Assembly (NCBI GenBank): GCA_050288705.1
Contig: JBNKEI010000054.1
Location: forward strand, 1 to 26,371
Direction: 5' to 3'
Length of the DNA: 26,371 bases
Origin: JBNKEI01 sp050288705
GTDB lineage: Bacteria > Myxococcota > Myxococcia > Myxococcales > UBA5297
Shown: positions 9,149 through 17,491 of the stretch, piece by piece
How the letters are laid out: each line of letters opens with the position of its first letter
Numbering within the stretch: the first letter of the stretch is position 1
Made by a program: the position numbers and the translations under genes
The notes under the pieces: generated by a model
Database searches by the model: none
The model's input: only the letters and a program-made list of their open reading frames with translations
Told to the model about the DNA's origin: nothing

Positions 9149-9637
9149 TCACCACTCGGTCTCATTAGTGGTTTTGTAGACCAGGGTCCATACATCGGAG
9201 GTTCGTCTCCATTGTTCGGTATAAGCGCTGGCTACTCCGTTGCCATCTAGGTCTCCTGTGGCAGTGACCAGAAAATCGGCTTGGTTATTAGTTTGTTCTC
9301 CATAAGCGTAGTAATGGTAATAAACACTGGCATTCATATCCAGGAAATTAAGTTTTTTCCACTCGTTAGAGGATGGGACAAATGGCTTCTTGGAATTGGT
9401 TATGGGCGCAGCGGGCGATAAAGGGAGCGATAGTATATATGACCCTTCATTGCGATCAAAATATCCGCGCATATCATTTACCAGATTCTTTACTAAAGTA
9501 GTTCTCTCGGTTTTTTTAGTGTTTATAATGTAGCGTTCGTAACCGGGTATCGCCATGGAAGCCAAAAGACCGAGAATAGCAACCGCTATCATTATTTCAA
9601 TTAGCGAGAACCCGCGAAGATGTTGGTTATGGTTCAT
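9149..9637 (-). CDS. Type IV pilin-like protein (prepilin N-methylation signal)
   Basis: A 162-residue class III signal protein. It has a short positively charged leader ending R8-G9, prepilin peptidase cleavage before F10, and mature FSLIEIMIAVAILGLLASMA followed by IPGYERY. The glutamate at mature position 5 (E14), needed for pilus assembly, is present. The C-terminal globular part contains YYHYYAYGEQTNNQ and a DLDGNG segment that resembles a calcium-binding loop. No cysteine pair (disulfide loop) is present. It could be a major pilin, a minor pilin or a type II secretion pseudopilin; the sequence does not decide. Its start lies inside the 3' end of the upstream membrane-protein gene (11-bp overlap), implying coupled translation. 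Confidence 0.85.
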   Translation of the reverse strand: MNHNQHLRGFSLIEIMIAVAILGLLASMAIPGYERYIINTKKTERTTLVKNLVNDMRGYFDRNEGSYILSLPLSPAAPITNSKKPFVPSSNEWKKLNFLDMNASVYYHYYAYGEQTNNQADFLVTATGDLDGNGVASAYTEQWRRTSDVWTLVYKTTNETEW

Positions 9638-10637
9638 GGTGTTTTCTCGCTTTCGTTGACTGACTTTGAATTTGGTCTATTTCTTTGGCCATACTAATAG
9701 GCATTACTATAAGCTCGCCAGGGGCGATCTCGCGAACGGTTTTGCCCTGTTTTTCGGCTGTAGCTTTGAATAAAGAAATTGCCGAGGGATCAATAAGTTT
9801 GTTGTCCGCGGCGCTAAATACCTGAACGCTCGCCTGAGGATCGCTCAGTCTTATTGTTCCCGGGATGGGAGAAGCAATGGCCGCCTGTCGAGATTGTTTT
9901 TCGTAGTACCGCCAAGTATGAAAAACAATAGTTGCCAAGCTGATTAGTGCTAAGGCGGTAATCCAAGGGCGAATAGTGCGCGGGGCAGAAAGCGATGTTT
10001 CGTCCTGATGGGTAAGCCGGATTTTGGTAGATTTGGGTTTTTGCGTGGAAGCATCTGCTGCTGCGGCGTTAGCTTGTTCTCTATCGATTTTTTGCAAAAT
10101 CTCTGAAAAATCTACCGCACTCCGAGTAAGTACGCCGCGTAGCCAGCCGACATCTTTTTCAAATTCATGAGGAGAATCAGTGGGAGTTTGTAAGCCAGCG
10201 AGGATTTCGTCCACTTCCGCCAGCATTTTCTCGATGAGATCGTTATCAATGGGTCCCTTGGAAGGAGCGCGTAGTTTGGCAACCTCCAAACGCCAACAGC
10301 ATATGATTGCTTTGCGAAGCGTCGCGGTAGAATCTTCCCCGGTGGCATGCAGGGATGCGCGCACTGAATCGGGAATAGCAAGGCATAGCGCTGTAGTTAC
10401 TTTTTCATACTCTGGCAAAACAATTTCTTCCCGGATAACCGATAAGGCTTCTGGCGCACTAGGAATGTTGCCGGGCCATAAAGCGTCCAGTGTCGCAGGA
10501 ATCATGGGAGAAACACTAGGAACCAACGCAGGAACAGCGGGCTGTGGTTCTTCGGCTGGACAAGTATTTTCGCTATTGACTTCGTCTGTATTGGCCAGCA
10601 TGCTAGCGCAAAAATCAGCTTCCTTCGATTCGCTCAT
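9627..10637 (-). CDS. Hypothetical single-pass membrane protein upstream of pilin
   Basis: A 336-residue protein with no family I recognise. Residues 1-60 are acidic and proline/alanine-rich. Residues 65-190 look helical and soluble (LIEKMLAEVDEILAGLQ; FSEILQKIDREQ). A low-complexity Ala/Lys linker follows, then one clear membrane helix at about 224-241 (PWITALALISLATIVFHTW). A C-terminal domain of about 90 residues ends in a basic tail. With no N-terminal signal, a cytoplasmic N-terminus and periplasmic C-terminus is the simplest topology. The ATG at 10637 is preceded by GAGGGAG. Its last 11 bases overlap the pilin-like gene, so the two are almost certainly cotranscribed; a role in pilus or secretion assembly is plausible only by this linkage. 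Confidence 0.75.
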   Translation of the reverse strand: MSESKEADFCASMLANTDEVNSENTCPAEEPQPAVPALVPSVSPMIPATLDALWPGNIPSAPEALSVIREEIVLPEYEKVTTALCLAIPDSVRASLHATGEDSTATLRKAIICCWRLEVAKLRAPSKGPIDNDLIEKMLAEVDEILAGLQTPTDSPHEFEKDVGWLRGVLTRSAVDFSEILQKIDREQANAAAADASTQKPKSTKIRLTHQDETSLSAPRTIRPWITALALISLATIVFHTWRYYEKQSRQAAIASPIPGTIRLSDPQASVQVFSAADNKLIDPSAISLFKATAEKQGKTVREIAPGELIVMPISMAKEIDQIQSQSTKARKHHEP

Positions 10638-10684
10638 CTACTCCCTCGCTTAGCGCGACTTCTATGGTTTCCCACTAAAAACGA

Positions 10685-10870
10685 TCATCCAGGTGTTGAG
10701 GGGACCAGGTCAAGTGGGGTGACGCCAAGCTGCACAAGGTTGTGATGGAATGGATTGAATGCCTGCATCTAAAGACGGCCTTTTTCTTAGACCGTCTCTC
10801 ATTACTTTCCGCCAGTTAGAATCCGCAATAGGTGTAGGAACCGTTTGTAGATGAACCTGAGCGTTGTCAA
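10685..10870 (-). pseudogene. Decayed reading-frame remnant, identity unknown
   Basis: Minus-strand pieces look like coding sequence but do not share one frame. One reads IDNAQVHLQTVPTPIADSNW then RKVMRDGLRKRPSLD (about 10870 to 10767). The next, one frame over, reads AFNPFHHNLVQLGVTPLDLV then PSTPG before a TGA at 10685-10687. A stop lies directly before the second piece. The order suggests a C-terminal coding region with one frameshift. I do not recognise the family. It directly follows the protease remnant on the same strand and might belong to it or to a second gene. An imperfect stem, AGACGG/CCGTCT, lies inside it at 10773-10797. Confidence 0.4.
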
Positions 10871-11235
10871 TTCTCGACGCAGTGTCCTGCAGTCAAAACC
10901 TTTTCTGTTATGAGTACTCCCGAGCAGACTGATGCAGAAGGCTGCTCGCTAAATCGCTCGGTGGAACACAGGTTGTTTGAGGAGCCCAAAGACGTGGCTT
11001 GGATTTCGGTCTGTCTATCGGGGTTGGTTGTGAAGCGAGGCAGGCCGCATTAGAGCAACCGTGCTTTCCAAGGCAATATTGCGGAAAAGCTCGTTTTTAA
11101 TTTCGTATCCCTCGACGCGATTATCGCTACCATAATCAATTTGTTAGCAGCAGCGTGCTCGACGGAAGTAATCTTCGAGTCATTGCATCCCAACGCTACA
11201 ACGTAACAAAAGAAGAGTAGTCTAATGTTGAACAA
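10867..11235 (-). pseudogene. Decayed secreted trypsin/V8-like serine protease
   Basis: Three minus-strand segments in different frames form the start of a secreted serine protease. First is a lipoprotein-type signal from a TTG at 11235 (FNIRLLFFCYVVALGC, then NDSKITSVEHAAANKLI). Next, after a frameshift near 11140, comes YGSDNRVEGYEIKNELFRNI then ALESTVALM. After another shift near 11040 comes STERFSEQPSASVCSGVLIT then EKVLTAGHCVEN, ending at a TGA near 10867. The TAGHC motif is the catalytic-histidine signature of chymotrypsin-fold (S1/V8-like) proteases; its His codon is at 10882-10884. The 'VEGYE' and 'STVALM' stretches fit the mature N-terminus of bacterial members. The catalytic Asp and GDSGG serine regions are not found downstream. 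At least two frameshifts plus truncation make it non-functional. Confidence 0.65.
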
Positions 11236-11551
11236 GATTAGCGGTATTCCTTGTAGTAGGTTGTTTATAATAACATATTTTTTCCAAAACTCTTTGGTGT
11301 TTCTCTAATTTTGGCTTGGTTTTAGTTGGCGGTGGCTAATTGCACAAGGCCTTTTTTTGGAAGTTAACTGCTCTGCTTGCCGACAGTCTCTCTCCCCTTG
11401 CTAGGCGATTTTTTGTGAGTGGCCAAAGATAAGCTACTTATGTCAACTTGATTCTCCTTGAGCTAAAATCATGCCTAGTACGTGGGCAAAGTGCCCTGGT
11501 GGCTGCACGTTAGGAAAGGCCAAGTTCCGATCTAATGTGTATGGAGAACAA
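11236..11551. other. Intergenic region without recognisable gene
   Basis: About 316 bp between the protease remnant (minus) and the RDD gene (plus). It contains an AT-rich patch with TATAAT at 11266-11271 but no well-spaced -35 partner. No ORF, RNA gene or repeat could be supported. Any promoter for the RDD/U32 pair should lie here. Confidence 0.4.
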
Positions 11552-12364
11552 GTGAATGTAGATAAGCGCCGGCTAGAATCTATTTATCGAATAAGAACGC
11601 CCGAATACGTGGAGTTCGAGTTTCCTTTAGCTGGGCTGATGAGTCGCATATTGGCTTGGCTGGTAGATATATCAATATCTTCCATTGCGGCATACGCTGT
11701 TATAATGTTTGTTATAACTATCGGAGCTTTGGGAAGCCTAACTGGATTCGCCACTGCAATAGCGTTTGTAGTTTGGTTTTTAGCTAGCTGGTGTTACCTG
11801 GTTTTTCTGGAATACCGTTGGAATGGACAAACTATTGGGAAAAAGATTTTTGGTCTAAGAGTTATTCAGCAAAGCGGAGTACGCATTGGTTTTTACCACT
11901 CAGCAGTGCGCAATCTGATTCGCCCTCTTGACCACTTGCCGTTGCTCTATCTGGTTGGTGGAACTTTGAGTGTACTAAGTGAAAGCTCTCAGCGTCTAGG
12001 AGATTTGGCGGCGGGAACTGTAGTGGTAAAAGACCGGCGCAGTAAGATTCCCCAGGGGTTGGTTAGGCCGACTGACCCAGTTCCGGTAATGCAGGTAATG
12101 CGGGATAACCGTCTGCGGGAACGTATCTTACGGGCCACCGTGGAAGAACGAGAAGTGCTCATTGCGGCGGCGCTGCGGCGAGAAGATCTTTCGCTGGAGG
12201 TTAGGCTAAATCTCTTCCACGCTCTTTCGCACTATTTGCAAGAAAGATTCAATTTTTTTAAACCCGTGCATCTTTCCGACGAAAAATTAGTAGTGGGAAT
12301 TGTTAATCTTATAGTAGAAACCGACCTTCCCGAGCGTCGTTCGTTCGCTTCCAAATTAAGGTGA
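11552..12364 (+). CDS. RDD family membrane protein
   Basis: A 270-residue protein if the GTG at 11552 is used (GGAG at 11543-11546 precedes it). An in-frame ATG at 11471 would add 27 residues that lack family character. The N-terminal half is an RDD domain: LMSRILAWLVDISISSIAAY contains the first Arg and Asp, two membrane segments follow, then FLEYRWNGQTIGKKIFGLRV and LIRPLDHLPLLYLVGG, and the domain closes with SSQRLGDLAAGTVVV. The last third is soluble, highly charged and probably helical (RERILRATVEEREVLIAAAL), possibly cytoplasmic. RDD proteins are poorly understood; some act in ion transport. The stop codon overlaps the AGGTGAG ribosome site of the U32 gene seven bases downstream, so the two are translationally coupled. 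That partnership is the only functional clue. Confidence 0.85.
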   Translation: MNVDKRRLESIYRIRTPEYVEFEFPLAGLMSRILAWLVDISISSIAAYAVIMFVITIGALGSLTGFATAIAFVVWFLASWCYLVFLEYRWNGQTIGKKIFGLRVIQQSGVRIGFYHSAVRNLIRPLDHLPLLYLVGGTLSVLSESSQRLGDLAAGTVVVKDRRSKIPQGLVRPTDPVPVMQVMRDNRLRERILRATVEEREVLIAAALRREDLSLEVRLNLFHALSHYLQERFNFFKPVHLSDEKLVVGIVNLIVETDLPERRSFASKLR

Positions 12365-12371
12365 GATTTGA

Positions 12372-14993
12372 ATGTCTAACTCCGCATATAGTTGTTCGCG
12401 AAAAGAAATCTATGAAAAAAACCAAAAAGCTATTACTCCAATGACAGTGGAGCTGTTGGCTCCGGCAGGAAATTTAGAAGCGGGAATTGCCGCTTTGCAA
12501 TATGGGGCCGATGCTATCTATCTAGGGTTAGAAAACTTTTCCGCCCGCGCCGATGCGGACAATTTCACCATTGAGGAATTAGATTCTATTACTGCCTATG
12601 CTCATGCGCAGCGATCCGCCAAAAAGGTATATGTAGCGCTGAATACTTTAGTATTAAATAGCGAAATTCCCTTGCTTATTAAAACTTTAAGGGCAGTGGC
12701 AGAAATAGGGGTGGACGCACTTATTGTCCAAGATTGGGGTTTGGTAAAACTGGTGCGGAAATATGTTCCCTTTATCAGGCTTCATGGAAGCACCCAATTG
12801 GCTGTTCACCACCCCAGCGGAGTTCAAGCGCTTAAAGAGCTTGGTTTTCAACGGGTAACTTTGGCACGCGAGCTTACTCTAAAAGAAATTCACGCTTGCG
12901 CGGCGGTGCCGGGCATAGAGGTAGAGGCATTTATTCACGGCGCTCTTTGCTATTCGTACAGCGGGCTTTGTTACTTTTCCTCGCAGTTATTAGGACGCAG
13001 TGGCAATCGCGGCAGATGCGCCTATCCTTGCCGTGCCCGCTGGCAGGTAGCGGCAATCAATAACCAGTTAGTTTCTGGCCAAATGCCCAAGCCTGATTTT
13101 TCCAATTCATCTGGAACTCAAGGATTAGCCTTTTCCATGAAAGACCTAGCGCTTTCTCCCCAAGCTGTTGAATTGCGCGAAAGTGGGGTGAGCTCGCTAA
13201 AAATTGAAGGAAGGAAGAAAAGCGCGCTTTTTGTTGCCGCGACCGTACATTTGTATCGCCAAATTTTGGATGGTTCGCTTTCAGAACAAGAGCGCCAAGC
13301 ATTAGAAGCTGAAGTACAAACAATTTTTAGCCGTCCGTGGACGCCTTTGTATTTTCATTCTCCGAGAAATAGGGGAGTAGTGGATACTCAATGGGTAGGA
13401 CATCGGGGGGCGCGCATAGGTACTCTCAAAGCAGTAGTGCGCGAAGGCAAAAAGGTTTGGATTCGCTTTAAATCTGCGCGGGCTTTATCCCGTTACGATG
13501 GATTACAAATAGATATTCCGGGAATTGATCGCCCTTTTGGTTTTTCAGTGCAAGAATTGCGCACCGTTAATTGCAGAAATTGCAAAAAAAAGGCTTCGTC
13601 GACAATTCCTTTGTCAGGGAAAGTGCCCGCGGGAGTAGAAATAGAGGTTGCTCTTCCGCGAGGCTACCCCACGCTTCCTTTGGAAGTTGCTATTTACTGC
13701 TCATCTTCTCAGCAAGTTAAACAACGCTACCGGGTTGAAAAGCCCAATATGCGAAATTATCGTACTCGCTGGGGGCTAAAACTGGTAGCAGAGTTGGAGC
13801 CGAACCGGCTGATTCTGAATGCGCAAGTTGACCATCCATTGCATTCTAATTTAAAAACCACCGTTTTTATTAACGGTTCATTTGCTGCTGCCCAAAACCA
13901 ATCTAAAATGGAAATTGCTGCTCGCCAAGCATTAGAAAAACTTGGAGATTCGAGATTTTTTCTGGATAATTGGGAGTGGAAAAATCCTCAGGGGCTATTT
14001 GTACCTCTATCTCAACTAAATGATGCTCGCCGGGTATTGGTAAAGGACCTGGAAGCTAAGCTAAGTGAGGCAGATTACCATTGGTGTGCTGCCGTTGAGC
14101 AGTCGGAACGGAAAACTCAAGTTGCTAATCGCCAGTCAATTTTAACTAAAGAATTGCAGTGGTCCATAAAGGTAGATAGTTTTTCTGCGCTGCAAGGATT
14201 TGAACAGTGGGAAAATGTTGACCAACTAGTATTCGATATTGGAAAAGAGCCACCCAATATATTAGTTGAGCAAATGCAAAAAATTTCCCAGCGCTTGGGG
14301 ATGCAGCGTGTACGATTGGCGCTTCCAGTAATAACTCGCAATTGGGAAGCGCATTCTTTGCAAACTAAAATTGCCGATCTGAAAGCAGCAGGATTCTACC
14401 GCTGGGAAATTTCCAATATTTCAGCATTTTCTTTTCTCGCCCCTCTTGCCAATCAAGAATTATGGATTGACGGTGCGCTGGCAGTGGTAAACAATTTAGC
14501 TGCCGCGAAAATGATAGCCATGGAGGCGCAAGGGTTTGCCTTATCTATTGAAGATACATTATCCAACATGGCGGAAATAGTTGCCGATTTTGCTGATAAA
14601 GCCACTGTAATAGTGTACCAAGACACGCCACTGTTTATTTCCGAGTCCTGCCCTTATGCCAGTTTGTTTGGTCAGTGCTTAGGTCATCGTTGTTCTTACG
14701 ACAGCATGCAATTGACTTCCACTCAATACCCTACAAATACCATAATAGCTTGTCGACAAAGGCAAGCCGAGGGTCAATCGGTGAACAGGTCAGGGTGTAG
14801 AGCAGTGATCATGAATAACCAACCGTATAGTATTGCTGAGCACTTAGAACTATTAGTCGCCGCAGGTGTCAAAAAGGTACGGGTCGATTTTTTGCATAAA
14901 CAATATAGCGGGCAACAAGTACAAAATTTATGGAGAGAATTGCGCCAAGCCACGAAATTGGGGCACAACGGTAATTTTGAGCGAAGTTGGTAG
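12372..14993 (+). CDS. U32 family protein with DUF3656-like region, RlhA-related
   Basis: An 873-residue member of the U32 group once called collagenase-like peptidases, now known to include rRNA and tRNA hydroxylation enzymes. The N-terminal domain starts VELLAPAGNLEAGIAALQYG then ADAIYLG, and carries the U32 cysteine pattern C193, C200, C216, C220 (CYSYSGLCYFSSQLLGRSGN then RGRCAYPCR), expected to hold an iron-sulfur cluster. SSLKIEGRKKS follows, then a middle region similar in placement to DUF3656. E. coli RlhA, which makes 5-hydroxycytidine in 23S rRNA, is about 650 residues. The extra C-terminal part here (residues ~600-873) looks like a second, degenerate U32-type barrel (LWIDGALAVVNNLAAAK, CPYASLFGQC, KKVRVDF). 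An rRNA-modifying role is likely but not proven. The start at 12372 is chosen because AGGTGAG precedes it; the conserved domain begins at an ATG at 12441. Confidence 0.85.
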   Translation: MSNSAYSCSRKEIYEKNQKAITPMTVELLAPAGNLEAGIAALQYGADAIYLGLENFSARADADNFTIEELDSITAYAHAQRSAKKVYVALNTLVLNSEIPLLIKTLRAVAEIGVDALIVQDWGLVKLVRKYVPFIRLHGSTQLAVHHPSGVQALKELGFQRVTLARELTLKEIHACAAVPGIEVEAFIHGALCYSYSGLCYFSSQLLGRSGNRGRCAYPCRARWQVAAINNQLVSGQMPKPDFSNSSGTQGLAFSMKDLALSPQAVELRESGVSSLKIEGRKKSALFVAATVHLYRQILDGSLSEQERQALEAEVQTIFSRPWTPLYFHSPRNRGVVDTQWVGHRGARIGTLKAVVREGKKVWIRFKSARALSRYDGLQIDIPGIDRPFGFSVQELRTVNCRNCKKKASSTIPLSGKVPAGVEIEVALPRGYPTLPLEVAIYCSSSQQVKQRYRVEKPNMRNYRTRWGLKLVAELEPNRLILNAQVDHPLHSNLKTTVFINGSFAAAQNQSKMEIAARQALEKLGDSRFFLDNWEWKNPQGLFVPLSQLNDARRVLVKDLEAKLSEADYHWCAAVEQSERKTQVANRQSILTKELQWSIKVDSFSALQGFEQWENVDQLVFDIGKEPPNILVEQMQKISQRLGMQRVRLALPVITRNWEAHSLQTKIADLKAAGFYRWEISNISAFSFLAPLANQELWIDGALAVVNNLAAAKMIAMEAQGFALSIEDTLSNMAEIVADFADKATVIVYQDTPLFISESCPYASLFGQCLGHRCSYDSMQLTSTQYPTNTIIACRQRQAEGQSVNRSGCRAVIMNNQPYSIAEHLELLVAAGVKKVRVDFLHKQYSGQQVQNLWRELRQATKLGHNGNFERSW

Positions 14994-15282
14994 CTTGTCG
15001 AGTGCAACAGGTTTCCATTTAAAAAGGGGAACTCAAATAAGGTGTCATTGGAGTTAAGCCAAGTTCTCGAAACCTAAGCCCTAAGCTATGGGCCTGTGCA
15101 AATTAGCCTGATTGGCAACTTGTCACATTATCTCAACATTCCATTCACTAAAAGGTTTCTTGTGCAAAAGCAGCAAGGGGCGGTAAGTTTTCATACGAAA
15201 AAAAGATGAAAAATGACTGGGTTGTGGTGAAAGACAGCCACGTTGAGGGTAATCCGTGCGTTTAATATCAAGGAGAAGTAAA
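14994..15282. other. Spacer upstream of the ACP/NRPS locus
   Basis: 289 bp without a coding frame I can support. Any promoter of the ACP/NRPS operon should lie here. A TTGGCA at 15112-15117 has only a poor -10 partner (AACATT at 15135-15140), so no promoter is claimed. No terminator for the U32 gene was recognised. Confidence 0.35.
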
Positions 15283-15564
15283 ATGGAAACCAATGAGATG
15301 ATAATAGAAGCCGAAATGGTTGAAAAAATCCGCAATACCATTGCCGAAGTGCTTTGTTGCGACAAAGAAGCTATCGCTTTGGAAAGCGATATTACTGAAG
15401 ATCTAGGGGCCGATTCGCTTGATCGGGTTAGTATAGTAATGGCGTTGGAAGAGGCTTTCAAGCAGAGCGTTCCCGGAGCGGTAGCTTTGCAATTGGCAAC
15501 CGTAGGAGACATAGTTCGTTACGTGAGCACTCGCAAGAAATCAACAAATTTTGCTTGCCAATAA
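15283..15564 (+). CDS. Acyl carrier protein, free-standing, NRPS-associated
   Basis: A 93-residue acyl carrier protein. The phosphopantetheine site is DLGADSLDRVSIVMALEEAF, with the modifiable serine in D-S-L, flanked by the usual acidic helix II. Helix I is MVEKIRNTIAEVLCCDKEAI. The ATG at 15283 follows AAGGAGAAG at 15270-15278, a strong ribosome site; an upstream ATG at 15256 in frame lacks one. Housekeeping AcpP usually sits among fatty-acid genes, whereas this gene lies 100 bp before an NRPS whose first domain is a condensation domain, on the same strand. It is therefore probably the donor that hands an acyl chain to the synthetase. No acyl-AMP ligase or phosphopantetheinyl transferase is in the window. 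The C-terminal tail (RKKSTNFACQ) is longer than in AcpP. Confidence 0.88.
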   Translation: METNEMIIEAEMVEKIRNTIAEVLCCDKEAIALESDITEDLGADSLDRVSIVMALEEAFKQSVPGAVALQLATVGDIVRYVSTRKKSTNFACQ

Positions 15565-15664
15565 TAGTATAAAGGCGGGTAATTATAGCCGAAATTAGAA
15601 ACTTGGCTAAAGGGTTTAAGCTGCATTTGTTGTAAATCTTTTCTATTAATTAATCGAGGACATC

Positions 15665-17491
15665 ATGCAATACATGAATTTAACCCATGCGCAGCGGCGC
15701 ATATGGGTCAATGAGCTGATGTATCCAGACCTAGAAATGTCCAATATTGGATATCTAGTTCTTTTTCCCGAGGAAATAGAGATAGACAACATTCGTGAAG
15801 CATTGCATTTGGTGTTGAATAAATATGATAGTCTTCGCATACGCTTAAAAAGAGATTCCTGCGACGATCAGTTTCCTCTGCAATATATTGCTGAACATGC
15901 TTCTCAATGCATTGAAGTTATTGAGATTAGCGAAGGTGAATTGCTGCGCGATTTTTTTTGGTCCATTCACAAAACTAAGTTTTCTCTTTATGATTCTAAT
16001 CTCTTTTCTTTTGTAATAGCTTGCGTAGGTAAACGCCTAGGGCTTTATGCTAAAGTCCATCATTTGATAATGGATGGTCTTTCAGCATCACTGGTGCTGT
16101 CTGACATTGTAAGAAACCTGCCATCTTCTTGTCGAGACAACTCAGTTGACGAAGAGAAAGCGGTTTCTTACAGCGATTACGTTAAGGCTGAACAGGCTTA
16201 TTTATCTTCGTCGCGACGAGAAATCGATGAACATTATTGGATGCAAAAATTCGCTAATTACAAGGAAGAATGCTCGTTTACGAAAAAAAAATTTTTGTCA
16301 GCAAGTTCGCTTCAGGCAGCTAGAAAGTATTTTGTAATTCCTGTTGATCTTCAAGAAAAGTGGCTAAAGGAAAGCCAAAGGTCGGGAGTAAGTCTATTCT
16401 ATCCGTGGATTATTTCCTTAGCAGTATATTTTTACAGAATCCAGCAGAAACCAGAAATCGTGTTGGGCAGAGCAATTCATAATCGAATGAGTCGTTCGTT
16501 TCGCAGTGCGGTTGGAATGTTTGTTTCTACCCTGCCTTTCAAAGTTGAATTGCAAGAGAACTGGTCCTTTCGCCAAATGTTAGAAAACTTGATCGAACAA
16601 TCATTTGATGACCTGCGTCACCAACAATATCCATTAGATATGCTGGTGGCTAATTTGCGAAAGAAACAACCAGAGCTAGGAAATTTAGTAAATATTCAGA
16701 TTTCCGAAAATCCTCCATTGGAGGAATCTGCTTGCCAGCTTGCGATCTTAGAACATTTTACTGCTGAGTATCTTGGTTGCGAAATACTATTTGTAATCGA
16801 TCCTCGCAATCGTCTTGCTGCCGGGGAGCTGGAGGTGGCAATTGACTATCAGAAAGATAGTCTGTCGGTTCAGGAAGTAGAAGCAATAATGGAACGACTA
16901 TTGATTATTCTGCGCAACATGGTTTCTTCGCCTGATACCCCGTTGTCGCAGATAGATATTGTTTCTCCTGAAGAAAAAGAAAAAATAGTAACCTGGAACC
17001 GTACCCGTGTTCCCTATTCTTCTCATCTTTCCATTCCTCAATTATGGAAAAAAACTGTTCATAATAGCGCGAATTGTATTGCCGTAGGTGATAATCAAGA
17101 GGAAATCACCTATGGTAGACTAGATGAAATTTCCAATTCGCTTGCACTTCGTATTGCCCAAGTAGCAGACAAGGCCATTCCATGGGTAGGAATTAGTACT
17201 GCTCGTACAATCGATTATATAGTAGGAATTTTAGGAATTCTAAAAGCGGGAAAAGCATATGTCCCTATTGAACCTGCGCTTCCCGAAGAACGCAAACAAT
17301 TAATAGTGAAAGACAGCGCAATTTCCGCTATAGTGGGTGATGCAGAGTCTCTGTACAAAGAGTTTTCTTCTATTCCATTAATACTAATTGAGCGCGAAGG
17401 TACTTTTTCGATAATGAATTTTGATTCTGGTCCTTTTCTTTGGCTTACGGAATGTATACCTCCGGAACCACTGGCGTTCCAAAAGCAGTAA
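15665..17491 (+). CDS. NRPS, 5' part: condensation domain and start of adenylation domain 1
   Basis: 608 codons from ATG 15665 (GAGG at 15655-15658). A condensation domain fills residues ~1-430: LTHAQRRIWVNELMYPDLEM as C1, and the catalytic HHLIMDG at 132-138 as C3 (HHxxxDG intact). It is followed by the linker LSQIDIVSPEEKEKIVTWNR and the first part of an adenylation domain (IPQLWKKTVHNSANCIAV; ITYGRLDEISNSLALRI; GILKAGKAYVPIEPALPEER). The frame then reads ECIPPEPLAFQKQ and stops at 17489-17491. Inserting one T in the T-run at 17434-17437 continues it as GPFSLAYGMYTSGTTG, directly joining the next ORF. An N-terminal C domain in the first module means the chain is probably started with an acyl group, most simply from the ACP upstream. 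Together the two parts would give about 2325 residues. Confidence 0.9.
   Translation: MQYMNLTHAQRRIWVNELMYPDLEMSNIGYLVLFPEEIEIDNIREALHLVLNKYDSLRIRLKRDSCDDQFPLQYIAEHASQCIEVIEISEGELLRDFFWSIHKTKFSLYDSNLFSFVIACVGKRLGLYAKVHHLIMDGLSASLVLSDIVRNLPSSCRDNSVDEEKAVSYSDYVKAEQAYLSSSRREIDEHYWMQKFANYKEECSFTKKKFLSASSLQAARKYFVIPVDLQEKWLKESQRSGVSLFYPWIISLAVYFYRIQQKPEIVLGRAIHNRMSRSFRSAVGMFVSTLPFKVELQENWSFRQMLENLIEQSFDDLRHQQYPLDMLVANLRKKQPELGNLVNIQISENPPLEESACQLAILEHFTAEYLGCEILFVIDPRNRLAAGELEVAIDYQKDSLSVQEVEAIMERLLIILRNMVSSPDTPLSQIDIVSPEEKEKIVTWNRTRVPYSSHLSIPQLWKKTVHNSANCIAVGDNQEEITYGRLDEISNSLALRIAQVADKAIPWVGISTARTIDYIVGILGILKAGKAYVPIEPALPEERKQLIVKDSAISAIVGDAESLYKEFSSIPLILIEREGTFSIMNFDSGPFLWLTECIPPEPLAFQKQ

Noticed and set aside
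11266..11271. TATAAT as a promoter -10 box
   Set aside because: No acceptable -35 hexamer 16-18 bases upstream, and it lies nearly 300 bp from the RDD start.
15112..15140. TTGGCA with a 17-bp spacer to AACATT as promoter of the ACP/NRPS operon
   Set aside because: The -10 element is too weak and the hexamer pair is expected by chance in a spacer of this size.
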